From Hansfordia pulvinata (taxonomy: Eukaryota; Ascomycota; Sordariomycetes; Xylariales), in the NCBI GenBank assembly GCA_006538405.1, contig BJKQ01000003.1, positions 2,914,001 to 2,978,000 on the forward strand: a stretch of 64,000 nt of DNA, in the 5' to 3' direction. Positions 35,444 to 46,400 of this stretch are shown here, one piece after another. Both the position numbers and the translations under genes were made by a program. Each line of letters opens with the position of its first letter. Position 1 is the stretch's first letter. The notes under the pieces were generated by a model. It worked only from the letters and a program-made list of their open reading frames with translations. It searched no databases and was not told the origin of the DNA.

Positions 35444-37294
35444 TCAAACAGCTGCGGCCTGGGCGTTCTCGAATTCGGGGAGAACCTTGCTCAGAGACTC
35501 GAAGATCTGGCGTCTGTCGTCCGTCTCGCCCCACTGTCGAGAGCAGTTCTGTCGGAACTGCGAGACGAGCCTTTGCCACTGCAGCGAGTCCTGGGCGAGG
35601 AAATGCCGCTTTGCGCTCCTCTCTCTGTCCCTTGCCGTCGTCGTCGTCGTCGCTGGGTCTTGCTGTTGTGGTTGCTTGGCTTCACCGCCTCCGTCGGGAT
35701 CGGTATTGTTCCCGCCTTGGTGTTGTTGTTCCCAGGCGGCCTCCTCGAACACGTCGGCCCCTAGCCTCTGCCGCAGCTTGGTGGCCATGCCCACGATGGT
35801 CGTCACCATGAGACAGACCTGGAGGAAGTCCCCGGCACCCATGCAGCGAGGGCAGTCAAGCAGTTGTCCGAAAGCTTCGCAGCCGGCGCGGCTGGCGCCC
35901 AGGTACGAGCTGAGCGACGGCGACGACAGCCCTTCGTCGCCTCCAAAGGCCCAAAACCGCTCGACAACCTTTAGTCCCCTGATAAAGTGCTCGCACCTCG
36001 ACTGCTGCTGTTGATGCTGCTGGTTCTGATGCTGCGAAGAGGACGATGAGGGCCAAAGGTCCGGGTCTGCGTGGAGGGTGCTAGGCGTAGGCGAAGGGCT
36101 AGGCAGCAACGTGGACGGTCCGCTGCCACTGCTGGATACGGTTGCCTGCGTTGGCACCTGGTTGGGAACCGGCGAGTGGATGTACGGGGGCTGGAACCTC
36201 CCCATCTGGTGCTGCTGGGGCCCTTGGCTGGCCGAGGTGCTCAGGCCGTGCCAGGCCGCCTGCCCCGTGGTTGCCTGTGGCACTGAGACATTCAACGAGC
36301 CGCGCCGTACGAACTGGCCCAGCGCGCCGGGCGTGGGGTGTGGTACGGCCTCGGTGGCGTCGCCACCGAGGCTGCCGTAGGGCTCGCAGAAGCCTGCGGC
36401 GTTGCTGCCGCTCATACCGCTGTTGTTGAAGCCAGAGTTCGCTTCGTTATAGCTTGCACTGCCGCCGCTGCTGCTGTTGTTGCCGAACGCATCGTAACCC
36501 GGGTTGTAGCCGGGGTTGCCTTCGTGCATAGTGACGGCTTCGTTAGGCGGCGTCCAAGGCATGTTGGGGTCGACGAAGCTCATCCCTGGCGTGACTGGTG
36601 AGAGGCCCTCGGGGCCGGGGAAGGCGCTTGTGCCGTCTGGGGCGAACATGCGGAACGCCGTGGCCTGGATTTTGGCCATGTCGGCATCGTAGGGCGATGT
36701 ATCATCCCCGGCGAGTCTGTGCCACAGCCTCTCGAAGCCGCCGTTGGAGTGCATGTTCTGGGCTGGCCCGGTCAACGCTGGACTCAGAGGGTCATTGGAC
36801 GAGCTGGAGAAGGTCGAGCTTAGTGGGTTACTAGGGGGAGCGGGAAATGCCGGGTTCACGGGATCGCCGGAAGGGCTGGAGAAGGCTGTGCTCATGGGAT
36901 CGGTCGGCGTGTTGTGGGCGAAGATGGCGGCGGATGGGTTGTTGGGAAAGAGGCCCATGGACGACGGGTTGTGAGGATGGTACATGGCGGCAGACGGGTT
37001 GTGGGGGGAATACATGTCGGCGGGGGATATGTGAGGATACATGCCGCCCCAGATGTTGTCGCCCTTTCGGTCCATCGAGTTGCTACGGCTTCTCCGTCGC
37101 GTTGTTGCCTTGGTCTTCGCTTTGGACTTTCCAGTCCTGCTCGTGGGGGAATATCGGCATTCGGTGCCACACGAGAGGCACCGCGAGCAGATGGGGCGGG
37201 CTTTGGAGCATTTGACCTTGGCTATGAAGCAGCCGTCACACGACAGCCGCAGCCGCTCGTGCTGCTGCGTGTTGACCAGGCCGCCGGGTGCCAT
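35444..37294 (-). CDS. AflR-like Zn2Cys6 pathway regulator
   Basis: Fungal Zn2Cys6 transcription factor, 616 residues, apparently without introns or frame breaks. The binuclear cluster C-x2-C-x6-C-x6-C-x2-C-x6-C occupies residues 19-46, followed at once by a basic linker ([15 protein letters not shown]) for DNA contact. The middle is rich in Pro, Asn, Ser and Gln, with degenerate repeats of the type MY-x-PHNPSAA and DP-x-S-x-AF (about residues 85-175). The C-terminal third has a Cys-containing helical region ([21 protein letters not shown]) resembling the AflR-type regulatory domain of polyketide-cluster regulators. The start at 37294 is the first ATG in the open frame; upstream codons open to 37546 have only TTG/non-ATG starts. 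Position between the reductase and the PKS suggests a cluster-specific regulator. In Pestalotiopsis a DHN-melanin cluster with two regulators has been described; equivalence is inferred. Confidence 0.87.
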   Translation of the reverse strand: MAPGGLVNTQQHERLRLSCDGCFIAKVKCSKARPICSRCLSCGTECRYSPTSRTGKSKAKTKATTRRRSRSNSMDRKGDNIWGGMYPHISPADMYSPHNPSAAMYHPHNPSSMGLFPNNPSAAIFAHNTPTDPMSTAFSSPSGDPVNPAFPAPPSNPLSSTFSSSSNDPLSPALTGPAQNMHSNGGFERLWHRLAGDDTSPYDADMAKIQATAFRMFAPDGTSAFPGPEGLSPVTPGMSFVDPNMPWTPPNEAVTMHEGNPGYNPGYDAFGNNSSSGGSASYNEANSGFNNSGMSGSNAAGFCEPYGSLGGDATEAVPHPTPGALGQFVRRGSLNVSVPQATTGQAAWHGLSTSASQGPQQHQMGRFQPPYIHSPVPNQVPTQATVSSSGSGPSTLLPSPSPTPSTLHADPDLWPSSSSSQHQNQQHQQQQSRCEHFIRGLKVVERFWAFGGDEGLSSPSLSSYLGASRAGCEAFGQLLDCPRCMGAGDFLQVCLMVTTIVGMATKLRQRLGADVFEEAAWEQQHQGGNNTDPDGGGEAKQPQQQDPATTTTTARDRERSAKRHFLAQDSLQWQRLVSQFRQNCSRQWGETDDRRQIFESLSKVLPEFENAQAAAV

Positions 37295-37993
37295 ACTGGC
37301 GTTGTGCTGGGCCCCTCTGCTGACCTTCTGGCGAGAGTGAACGGGCTGTTGGCAAGGCTGGAGAGAAATGTTGAGGTGAGGGTGGTGGCGGCTGAAGATT
37401 AGGAGAATGCCGGAAAGTTCTTCCCTTGTCCAGAGCTGGAAGGGACCCGAGTGAGGGCGGGCGTCCTCTGCGACGACAGAGCGAGCGGAGCGGGACAGGA
37501 GAGTGAGGAAAAGGAGGGAGGTGAAGACGGAGATAGATGGTGGCAAGTGAGGCCAGTATCTTAGGTAGCTAGGCAGGTACGTGAGGAATGTAGGTCCAGG
37601 TACCTATCCGGCTGTGGCTTCCGAATGAATAACACGGGGGCCGGGGGCAGAAGGCAGGAGACAGGGGAGGCAGGTGCGTGTGTTTATATAACGAACGGCA
37701 GGCGCGAGCCTCGGACGGGGGCGGGTTCTGGTCTTCCCCAAAGAGAGGTGCTATAGAGTTTGGCGCTTGAGGAAGGGTGCGAATTGAAATTGGCATAGAC
37801 AGGGATGGCGAGTCCCGCGGGGTTGGTAATAAGGGTGCTCCAGCTGCTGGGCCGCGGCCGTTTTGCATGGATGGATGTATCGGTCAGCCACAGTCGCGGC
37901 GAGCGGAACCGGATCGAGAGAGGGTGAGAGTGACAGAGGGCGTCTGTGAGATCCACCGGCTGCGATGTTCTCTAGACACACACGATTGGGGCA

Positions 37994-38015
37994 GGGGGGG
38001 GGGGGGGGGGGGGGG
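37994..38015. repeat. Poly-G run of 22
   Basis: Twenty-two consecutive G, about 700 bp upstream of the AflR-like start codon. Confidence 0.95.
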
Positions 38016-39472
38016 CGGAGGGGATTGGTGACCTGGTTTCTCTTCGTTTCTTTTTCTTCGTTTCCGTTACGTCCTTACCCAGTACTAGGTATACACATAC
38101 ACACCCGCCTACCTGCACTACAGTATACATCACCTGTACAAATTACTTACCTTACCTGGGCAGTATGTACGACACACGGCGAGACCAGCAGCAACAGCAA
38201 CAGCACGAGCAAGGCTGGCCTAGATGGGACTGGGTGGTATTGGTTGGATCTACTCATCCCGGGTCAATATACTCTCTTTCTCTCTCCCTCTCTCTCTCTC
38301 TCTCTTTTTGTGTGTCTGTCTCCTTCTCTCTTTTTCTTTCTTTCTGGCTCTCTCTCTCCTCTCTCTAAAACTCTATATAATTCCATATCTCTCTGAATAG
38401 CTCTGTCTAGATCCCTCCTTCGGTCTTCTTTACGCTCCCTCACCGCACAAACCCGATGAACTGTGAGCTCTGAACCAGCTATCTGCATTGCCTGCCGGCC
38501 AGAGTGCCCCTTCAGGTCTCGTCTCATGCGAGCCAGCCCGAGGAGGCAAAGGAGAGGGGAGGGGTGGTCTGGTCTGGCGGTGTCCAAACTATGTATGTGT
38601 GTATGTATGTGTGTATGTTTGTGTGGCTGTGGGAAGGCGACATTCATGTAAGTGTGAGTGAGCACACCTTGAACGTCCTCCTCCTCCTCCTCCTCCCCAG
38701 GCGCCGGTGGTGCAGTGGGCAAATGTCGCACGCAGCTGTTCATCTCAGAGTAACGTTGAGCTGCGGCAGCTCGTACATGTAGGTCACATCCCCATCTCCC
38801 ACGAAAAGTATACCCCCCTCCCAACCTACCTTAGGTAACTCACAGAGTTATCCCTATCCCTACCTACTCGTACGTGATGCTACGTAGGTGTGGATACTAG
38901 GTATGTGGGAGAGTGCTCACTCAACCCACCGGACAGACAAGCCCGCCGTTCTCTCGGGTGCCGCGCCGTCTTCTCCACCCTTGTCCCAGCTCGGGTTGGC
39001 TGCGATAGATCGTTGGAACGGTTGCCGCCGAGCTTGGATACTTCTTTACCTCAGGTACTGCCGTTATTGCTGCCGCTACTACCGCTGCCGCTGTCGTTGC
39101 CGCTGTCATTGCCGCTGCTGCTGGTGCTGGTGCTGGTGCTGGTGCTGATGCTGCTGGTGTGGATCAGAGACACGGATTACTGATGCCGTGCATGGGGCGC
39201 AACGACTGTGGCCCGGCCGCGCCGGCCGGCGCCCCCAGAAAAGAGGACCCGCGGGGGCGGAGCTCCATTCTCCTGGTGTCTAATACCTGAGTCGTCGTGA
39301 ATTACACAGGCTGTCGATCCACAGGTTCTCCCAACTGCCTGCTAAGTAAGTACCTATAGGCAAAGTAAGTAACGGGGCCGGGGCCCAACGATGCGGCCGC
39401 CACTCTGCTGCTGCTGCGAAGAAAGCGCAGAAGACACACACCCACACGCTCTCGCTCTAGAGGTCCGGTAAC

Positions 39473-39507
<35 letters not shown>

Positions 39508-39784
39508 CGGACAAGTAATGAAAGACCTCCTGTCCTCTCTCGGAGGGACTTGGCACATACGCGTCAGTCACCGCGGCTCGTCGCAAAAGCAGGTCTTATC
39601 ACCACGGCGCGGCTTGCATCGACGATGCCTCTCCGGATGTGGCCAACATGTGTCGAAGGCCAGCTCGCAGCGACTGAAGACGCATTCGGGTCCGTCTATC
39701 TATTGGTCGTCCCGTCTTTCTGGCGGTGCATGCACGACAGCCACTCAACGATACGACCCCATCCTGGATGGGCTGGGTTGCGAG

Positions 39785-39787
<3 letters not shown>

Positions 39788-39859
<72 letters not shown>
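39788..39859. repeat. (CTG)24 trinucleotide array
   Basis: Seventy-two bases of perfect CTG/CAG repeat, intergenic, with further short CAG and CTG groups near 39950 and 40265-40290. Open in all frames, which explains the long low-complexity reading frames crossing it. Confidence 0.97.
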
Positions 39860-40536
39860 ACTCCGTCGAGGGCTGGAGACTCCCAAACAGCCTTCCCGAC
39901 TGTGCATCCGTAACGTCAGGCAGCTCGCCCATCTTCCTATTCGAGTCAGCAGCAGCAGCAGCAACAGCCTCCGCAAGGTTCTGGGACAGGTAAAGCAAGG
40001 CAGGGATTGCCCCCTCCTCATTCCTTCCTATCAAGCAGGTGACCCTGCTGAGCAGACCTCTTCGTGCATACGTGGTGGACGAGCGACGCCCTGGCCCAAT
40101 GGCTCAGAACCACGGCCAGCGAATCTGCAGGCTCGTGCAGGAGGCTGGTGAGGAATGCTACGCCGCGGGTGGTGCTGGCGGTATGGGCTGGGAGGAGGGG
40201 CTGTGGGCTTGTGGGCTTTTGTGCGCCATCAACTCGACTTGCTGATCTCTGAGGCCTTTGCTACTGCTACTGCTGCTGCTGCTGCTGCTGATACGTCCTC
40301 CCCTCCACGATTCGCCGATAACAAGGGGAAATCATCGGTCAGTTCAGCCTTGGTCCGTCTTCACATCAGCACTACTCGTACTCGTGCCCTTTTTTGTGTC
40401 CGCCCATCCGCCCGTCGCGGTCACGCGCGATCGGGGAGTGGGTGGCGCTGCTGCTGCGTGGAGATGGGGAGAGGCGGCCATGGCTGAACGGAACAGACGC
40501 ATGGCTGGTCTCTCTTCCTCTCTCCCGCCTGTCCTC

Positions 40537-40540
<4 letters not shown>

Positions 40541-40577
<37 letters not shown>
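40541..40577. repeat. (CT)18 microsatellite
   Basis: Perfect CT dinucleotide tract of 37 bp. Confidence 0.95.
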
Positions 40578-40579
<2 letters not shown>

Positions 40580-43455
40580 CCCTATTGCGGTGTCGGAGAG
40601 GACACTGGCGTCACCCGGGAGTCGCGACATTATGCATCCACCGTTCGAGTCGAGGAGCAAGAGGACGGCGCGAGGTCTGGGCCCGGGCTTGCTTGGGCTA
40701 CTACCTGCCTCAGACGTGCCTTGGCCTGACGTACAAGGTGAAGCAGGGTCGGTCGGTCGGCCGCCCATGGCCCGCGATGCCGGACGCAGGTAAACTTGAG
40801 GTAGGTAAGGTAGGTAAGGTAGGTAGACACACCTTGGTACCTAGGTTCCAACTTGGGTAGGCCTCTGAGAGGCCCGCGATGGCTGACTGAGCCCCTCGTT
40901 CGTGTCGGCACCCAGACAGGACGGAAGTCGACGGAAAAGAAAGAAACCCCCGGCGTCGCGTCGGATGCCGTCCATCTGGCAGATCTCACCTGCAGCCATG
41001 ACATGGACATGGTCCCTTCCGCACGATAATCGAGCCCTCCTCCTCCTCCTCCTCCCGGGGGGCCTCTCTATATCGTGCACTACGCCGACCACCCACAGCC
41101 CCATGCCGAGACCCTCTGCGGACCGTGGCAGCGTGGCAGCGAGGCGTCCAATCCCATCGCCGTCTCCCCCCGGTTCTCACGTCCTGCGACTCGCCCAGGC
41201 CCACGAAGCCCGCGCAGCGGCGAGCGATCCATCTTGAACGCCATGCCCCTCCCGGGCCCAAGATCTTCAGCCTGCCCCAGGCCGTCTCTGATTGGGCGGA
41301 AACGGCCTGCCAGCTGTCGTCCCCATTACTGGACGCCACCAGAGCGGTCGAGCTGGGGCAGAGAAAAGGGCCGCGGCCGGGCATTCCTCATGGTCTATAC
41401 CAGAAAAGAAAAAGAAAAAAACGTGTCGGGTGTGTGTCGCAGGTACGAGAGCCACCTCTCTCTCCGAGTAAAGGCCGCATGCCAGCCAGCCAGCCAGCGA
41501 ACTCGACCGCTCGTCTCTTCGTCTGTCCGTTCTTCCGCCCGTTCGTTCGTTCGTTCTTTTCGTTTGTCCGCTCGTTCGTTTGTTCAAAGACTTTGTCTCT
41601 CCCCGCCGAGCTGCCAGTCACTCGCCCCGTAACTATTGCATGCTGTCTGTTCTGAGTCTTCCCAAACCGCAGCCCGTGCTCCCGGCGGCTCTTTTCTTTT
41701 TTTTTCTCCCTCCCTCTGTACGGGGAGTGCTTGGACTCGCTCAAGATGGGGAAAGCAGGAATAAGAAAAGAAAGGGGAAATCAGGGTCCAGATGAACGAG
41801 GAAGGGCAAAAAAATTAAAAAAAATTTAACGGCCGACCCAGCTGCTCGTCTTGAACCTGAGAGACATTTTCCTGAGCGGAAATTCATTCCTTTCCGCAGC
41901 ACCGCCGTCCCGCTCCTCGCCGGTTTCCTGGTCCTTGTCATCGCTGCTACGAGCTGCCGCGAGCCCTCCTCCCGTCCCCTCTCTGCTCTCCGTATTACGA
42001 GTACTCAGATCCGGGTTCCCCACGGCAGGAGACTCCTGCTCTGCTCCCGGTTGAGATACCCGGATACCACCCTGCTGCTCTGGCAATTCCACCTCTCTGG
42101 GGGTGTATCCCGGCACCCAGGCTCAGTGGTGCCCAAAGCCGGGACAGGTGTGGCTGCAGAAGGCGACGCACCCCCCCATCTCATTCTGGCCACATAGTCT
42201 CGCCCGCGCAGTAGCAGCGTGATCCGAAAGTGGTGGCCCAGGGTTGGCCCCAGACTGCAAGGCCTTGGACAGAATGCGCTGTCCGCACGCGCATCAGAAA
42301 CCTCCTGAGGGCCCCCCTTCCCCCGAGGCCGCCAGCCTGCCCGGCCAGTTCGTCCGGATGTCCGGAATGTGCGTGACTCTGGGGAGGCCATCGGAGACCC
42401 CTGCATGACGTGCGTATGTCCCCTGCTGGACCCAGGCGCGGCCCCCTAAGAAAGCTTCGCCTGGGAGCCTCGCCTCCGCAGGCTGGTTGGCAAGGCTACT
42501 GCTGCTCTGGCCGTGGGAGCAGGCTCTATTCCCCATTCCGTCCACTACTGCCAAGTGACGACCGGCCCCCATTCTCTCTGGCATGCGGCCGCCACAGCAA
42601 GTTGCTGCTGTTGGGCAACCCCTTAGCCATCCCGTAGTTGTTCACGGTGGAGCATTCGGAGTAGGGTCGACCCAGCGTTTGGCCTGCCTCGTCTCCCTCG
42701 TGCCTGCCTGGGTCTTCAAGCCTTGGCTAGTTTCCAGTGGCCAGGTTTTCTGTGTTTTCCCCAAATCGCAGCCAGGAGTGGGTGGGAGCAGCCGCATAGC
42801 CAAGGTAGTTATGCACTCCATGCCGTCTGTCACAGACTTTGCCGTCTGTCAAAAACCTGAGCAACCGACTCCGCAGGTGAGCATGCACGCGTGGGAGAAT
42901 CCAGCTTTGACAGAGTGCCAGTACTGCAAGATGTGCCCAACCTCAACATCAATATCGAGTCAATGACGAGTGATCAAGCATCAAGTCTAAAGGCAAAGTG
43001 GTATTCAATGACAAAGTACGATTTAAGCAGCAAAATGATACTGGAAACGATTATGTACAGCTCAAGGAGCCTACGGAAGACCCCGTGGCTATACCAGTGT
43101 GTACATGTACCTGTGAGGAGTATCGTAGCCTTGCTTCATATACATATTGGACGCTGTGAGATGGAGCTTCCTTCAGTAAATGGAGCGTTTTTTCAGCCGT
43201 TTTTCAACAAGCAGAGCCCCGCCTTCCGCTTGTCAATTCACGGATAAATCGCTGAGCAATAGCTTTGTTCCCCCGCGTGCTTTTGATAGATTTCCATGCC
43301 GAGGAAACCCTACTATGGGGGTCGAATGAGTGTCGTAGGGAAAACAAACGCTGTTTAGCACGACCAGTGTGGCGCCTCTGTACCCTCCGGTCGAGCACGG
43401 TCTTGAGAAGTCTAAGTGGTGAAAAGGAATCGGGATCAATCTGGCTGCCTTGTGG

Positions 43456-46400
43456 TCACTCGAGCTGCATGCCCTCCTTCAAAAAGCCGCCAAGCTGCTT
43501 TGCGAGATCGCCGTGCATCATGCTGAAGTGGTTGCCGGGCATGTGGCGGAAGACCATCTTCTCGGGTCGAGGTACTCGTCCCATCGGTTGGGCCCAAAGT
43601 CGTCGCGGTTGTCCAGCAAGAAGAGGGCATGGCCAGTGGGGTACGGGTCAGGGCGAGGGTCCTCGGGGGTCTTGCAGACACCGTCCTCGCACCAGATGGT
43701 CATGACGTTGGGGCACTTCTCCTTGGCAATGGGCTCGGCGGTGTAGTTGGAAAGCGCCGTCACTGAGGCGGCAAAGTGAGGTAGAAGCCACTCAGGAATC
43801 TTCTTGGCCTCTGGGGAGTCGCCGTCGCCCAGCAGGCCAATCTCAGCAAACCACTTGTGCAGGCCGGCTGGCAGTGGCTCAATTGTGATAGGGCATGGAG
43901 CGTCAATGATGAGCAGGTGGGAAACCTCCTCGTTGGCCTTGGTGAGCTGGTTGACAATCTCGTAGGCAATGACGCCGCCGGCAGACCATCCTGATACGGC
44001 GTAGGGGCCGACAGGCTGGCGACGCTTCATCTCCTCGATAAACTTGGTGGCCATGCCGTAAACACCACATTTATACTCCTCCGGGGTCTTCATGAACGGC
44101 GAGAACATACCCCAGACGCAAACGTCGGATCCGATCTTGGCGATCTCCGTGTATGATGTCGCGCTGCCACTGCCGTCGGGGATCATGAAGAGCTGGCGGC
44201 GGGCAGTCCGGCTGTTGCCCTGCAGGAGGACAGAGCTGGCTTTGCGGTGCGGGTAGGGGTCGGGCACAACCGGCGCAATCTTATTGGCGGTCGCAGGCAC
44301 GTCTTTCCTGGCCGTCTCGGCTGCAGATGTTCCGGACGGCTTGACAGGTGGGACGGTGACCGAGATGCTGGCAGCGACCTTCTTGGGCTTGTCCTCGATG
44401 CCCAGGGCCTTCTCAATGTCCTTGAGAGAAGGGCTATGGCCGAGGAGGTCTGCCGGGACGTCAAGACCCGTCTTCTCGCGGAGGATGCCCAGAATAGACA
44501 GGCTCATCAGCGAGTCCATGCCGAGCGCAGCGAGGTCGGGGGCGGCAATGATCTCTTCGACCTCGACGCCCATCTCGGTGCAGATGGTCTCGCGGACAAT
44601 CATGCGGATCGAGCCCGAGTCTCCCGTCTCGGCCGTCACCGTCACCTCGCCCTTGACGGAGCCCTCGTTCAGCGGGGTGGTCACGGCCGAGTCGGACTCG
44701 AGCTCGGCCTCTCCATCGCTGTCAGAGCTGCCGCTGGAGCCCGAGGACTCGGCCGGGATCTCAGCCGTCTCGAACTGCAGCAGGAACTTTTTGAATGCAC
44801 CAATAGTGGCATGGTCGTTGAAGGCGTGCGAGTCCACGTTGAGCTCGAGCTCCTCGCGCAGGCGCCCGCTAATGGTCAGGCCCATCAGCGAGTCGACACC
44901 GAGATCGGCAAAGGCAATGTTATCATCGAGCTCGTCGTGGGCGACTCCCGTCTCTTTGGAGATCATGTCAATAACCTGCACTGTGACGGACGTCTTCTTG
45001 AGCTTCTTGTTCACCGCTGGCAGCGTCTTGGAGGTGACCTGCTGCTTCGACTTCTTGGCATCGGCCTTGGGCGCAACGGCGGCGGCGGCAGCGCGGGGAG
45101 CGGCGGCGGCAACAGGGGCCGCACCGGCACCGGCGGCGCCCTTGATGGGCAGGACCATGTTGAGGATCTTGCGAGGCAGGGCCTGGAAGCGGACGTCCCC
45201 GGCAATGCCCACCAGGCGGTCGCCGTCGAACACGTAGGCGTCGCCCGACATCATCTTGGTGCCCTTGATGTTCTGCATGCGGATGTACGTCTGGTAAGTC
45301 TTGGCGGCGTCCAGGCGCTCCGCAAAGCGCATGCTGCCCCAGCCGTGCGAGATGTAGACCTGCTCACGCGAGTCGATGGCGTCCGAGCCGTTGAGGATGA
45401 AGCCCGAGATGTGGCAGACCGAGTCGATCCAGTAGGGCGCCGTGTGGAAGGTCCCGTCCTCGGGCGACGTCTGGAAGACCACCTTGGCTGTGGCCTCGCA
45501 CGTCTCGCTGTCGAGGATGACCGACTCCATGCCCTTGTAGCGGCGGTCGTAGTCGACCAGAGCGCCGAACAACTTGTAGGCCAGACCCCGCCCAATCTTG
45601 GAGGCATCGCCCCGCGCCTCGGCCGCCTTGAGGGCGGTGATGCGGCCCTGGATGAGGTAGCTGACGCGGTCGAACTCGCTGAGCCACTCGTCGACGGCGC
45701 CGTAGACGACCTGGCAGTTGGCGTGCTCCGACTTCTTGTTGCCCTCGCCGGACGTCCAGGTGACGTCGGCGACCTTCTTGCCAATGTTGGCCGTGACAGA
45801 CATGCGGAGGACCTGGCTCTTGGCGGTGGGGTCGAAGATGAGCGTCTTGGGGACCTCCATGCGGCCGACGTTCATGCCGACATTCTCGGCATCCGGGGTG
45901 ACGAGCTTGAGGGCGTACTCGCAGATGGTGAGAGCCATGTCGCCGTAGAGGGAAGAGGGCGTCAGAGGGTTGCCGTTGACGACGTGGCCGGAGCAGATCT
46001 GGCGTAGCTTCTCCTCGGTCATCTCCGACTCGGTCTCGAGGTAGACGACGTCGCCTTCGACGACCTCCTTGGTGACTCTCTGGACCGTCGTGGTAGACAA
46101 GGCGGGCTTGGCGGGCTCAATGGCGGCGGCGGGGCCCTCTTGGGCGACGCGGTTCTTGCTCAGGCACCACCCGCCCTCGTACTGCAGCCAGTAGTTCTTG
46201 AAGTCGAACGAGTACCGGGGGACATCGAGCAGGCGCACGTAGTGGCTGAAGTCGCGGTGGTACTCGTTCCAGTCGAAGTTGAGGCCGGCCGAGTGAAGCG
46301 TGCACAGCGTGTTGCTGAGTGTCTTGTAGGCAGCCTCCTTGCGGCGGAGGGACGGGACGGCGGTGGTGCTGGCGCCGAAGGCGGCCTTGACCATGTTGGC

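Larger units (their letters stand above)
37295..43455. other. Intergenic spacer between AflR-like regulator and PKS
   Basis: About 6.2 kb, containing the regulator promoter at its left end and the PKS 3' flank at its right end. No credible coding sequence. It contains poly-G 37994-38015, CT-rich tracts near 38275-38360 and 40541-40577, a (CTG)24 array at 39788-39859, a TAGGTAAGG cluster at 40798-40855 and three TACTCGTA-type octamers. Confidence 0.7.

Noticed and set aside
44247..46007. A 586-codon open frame on the + strand opposite the PT-ACP-TE region
   Set aside because: Antisense shadow of the PKS with the same composition bias and no domain signature.
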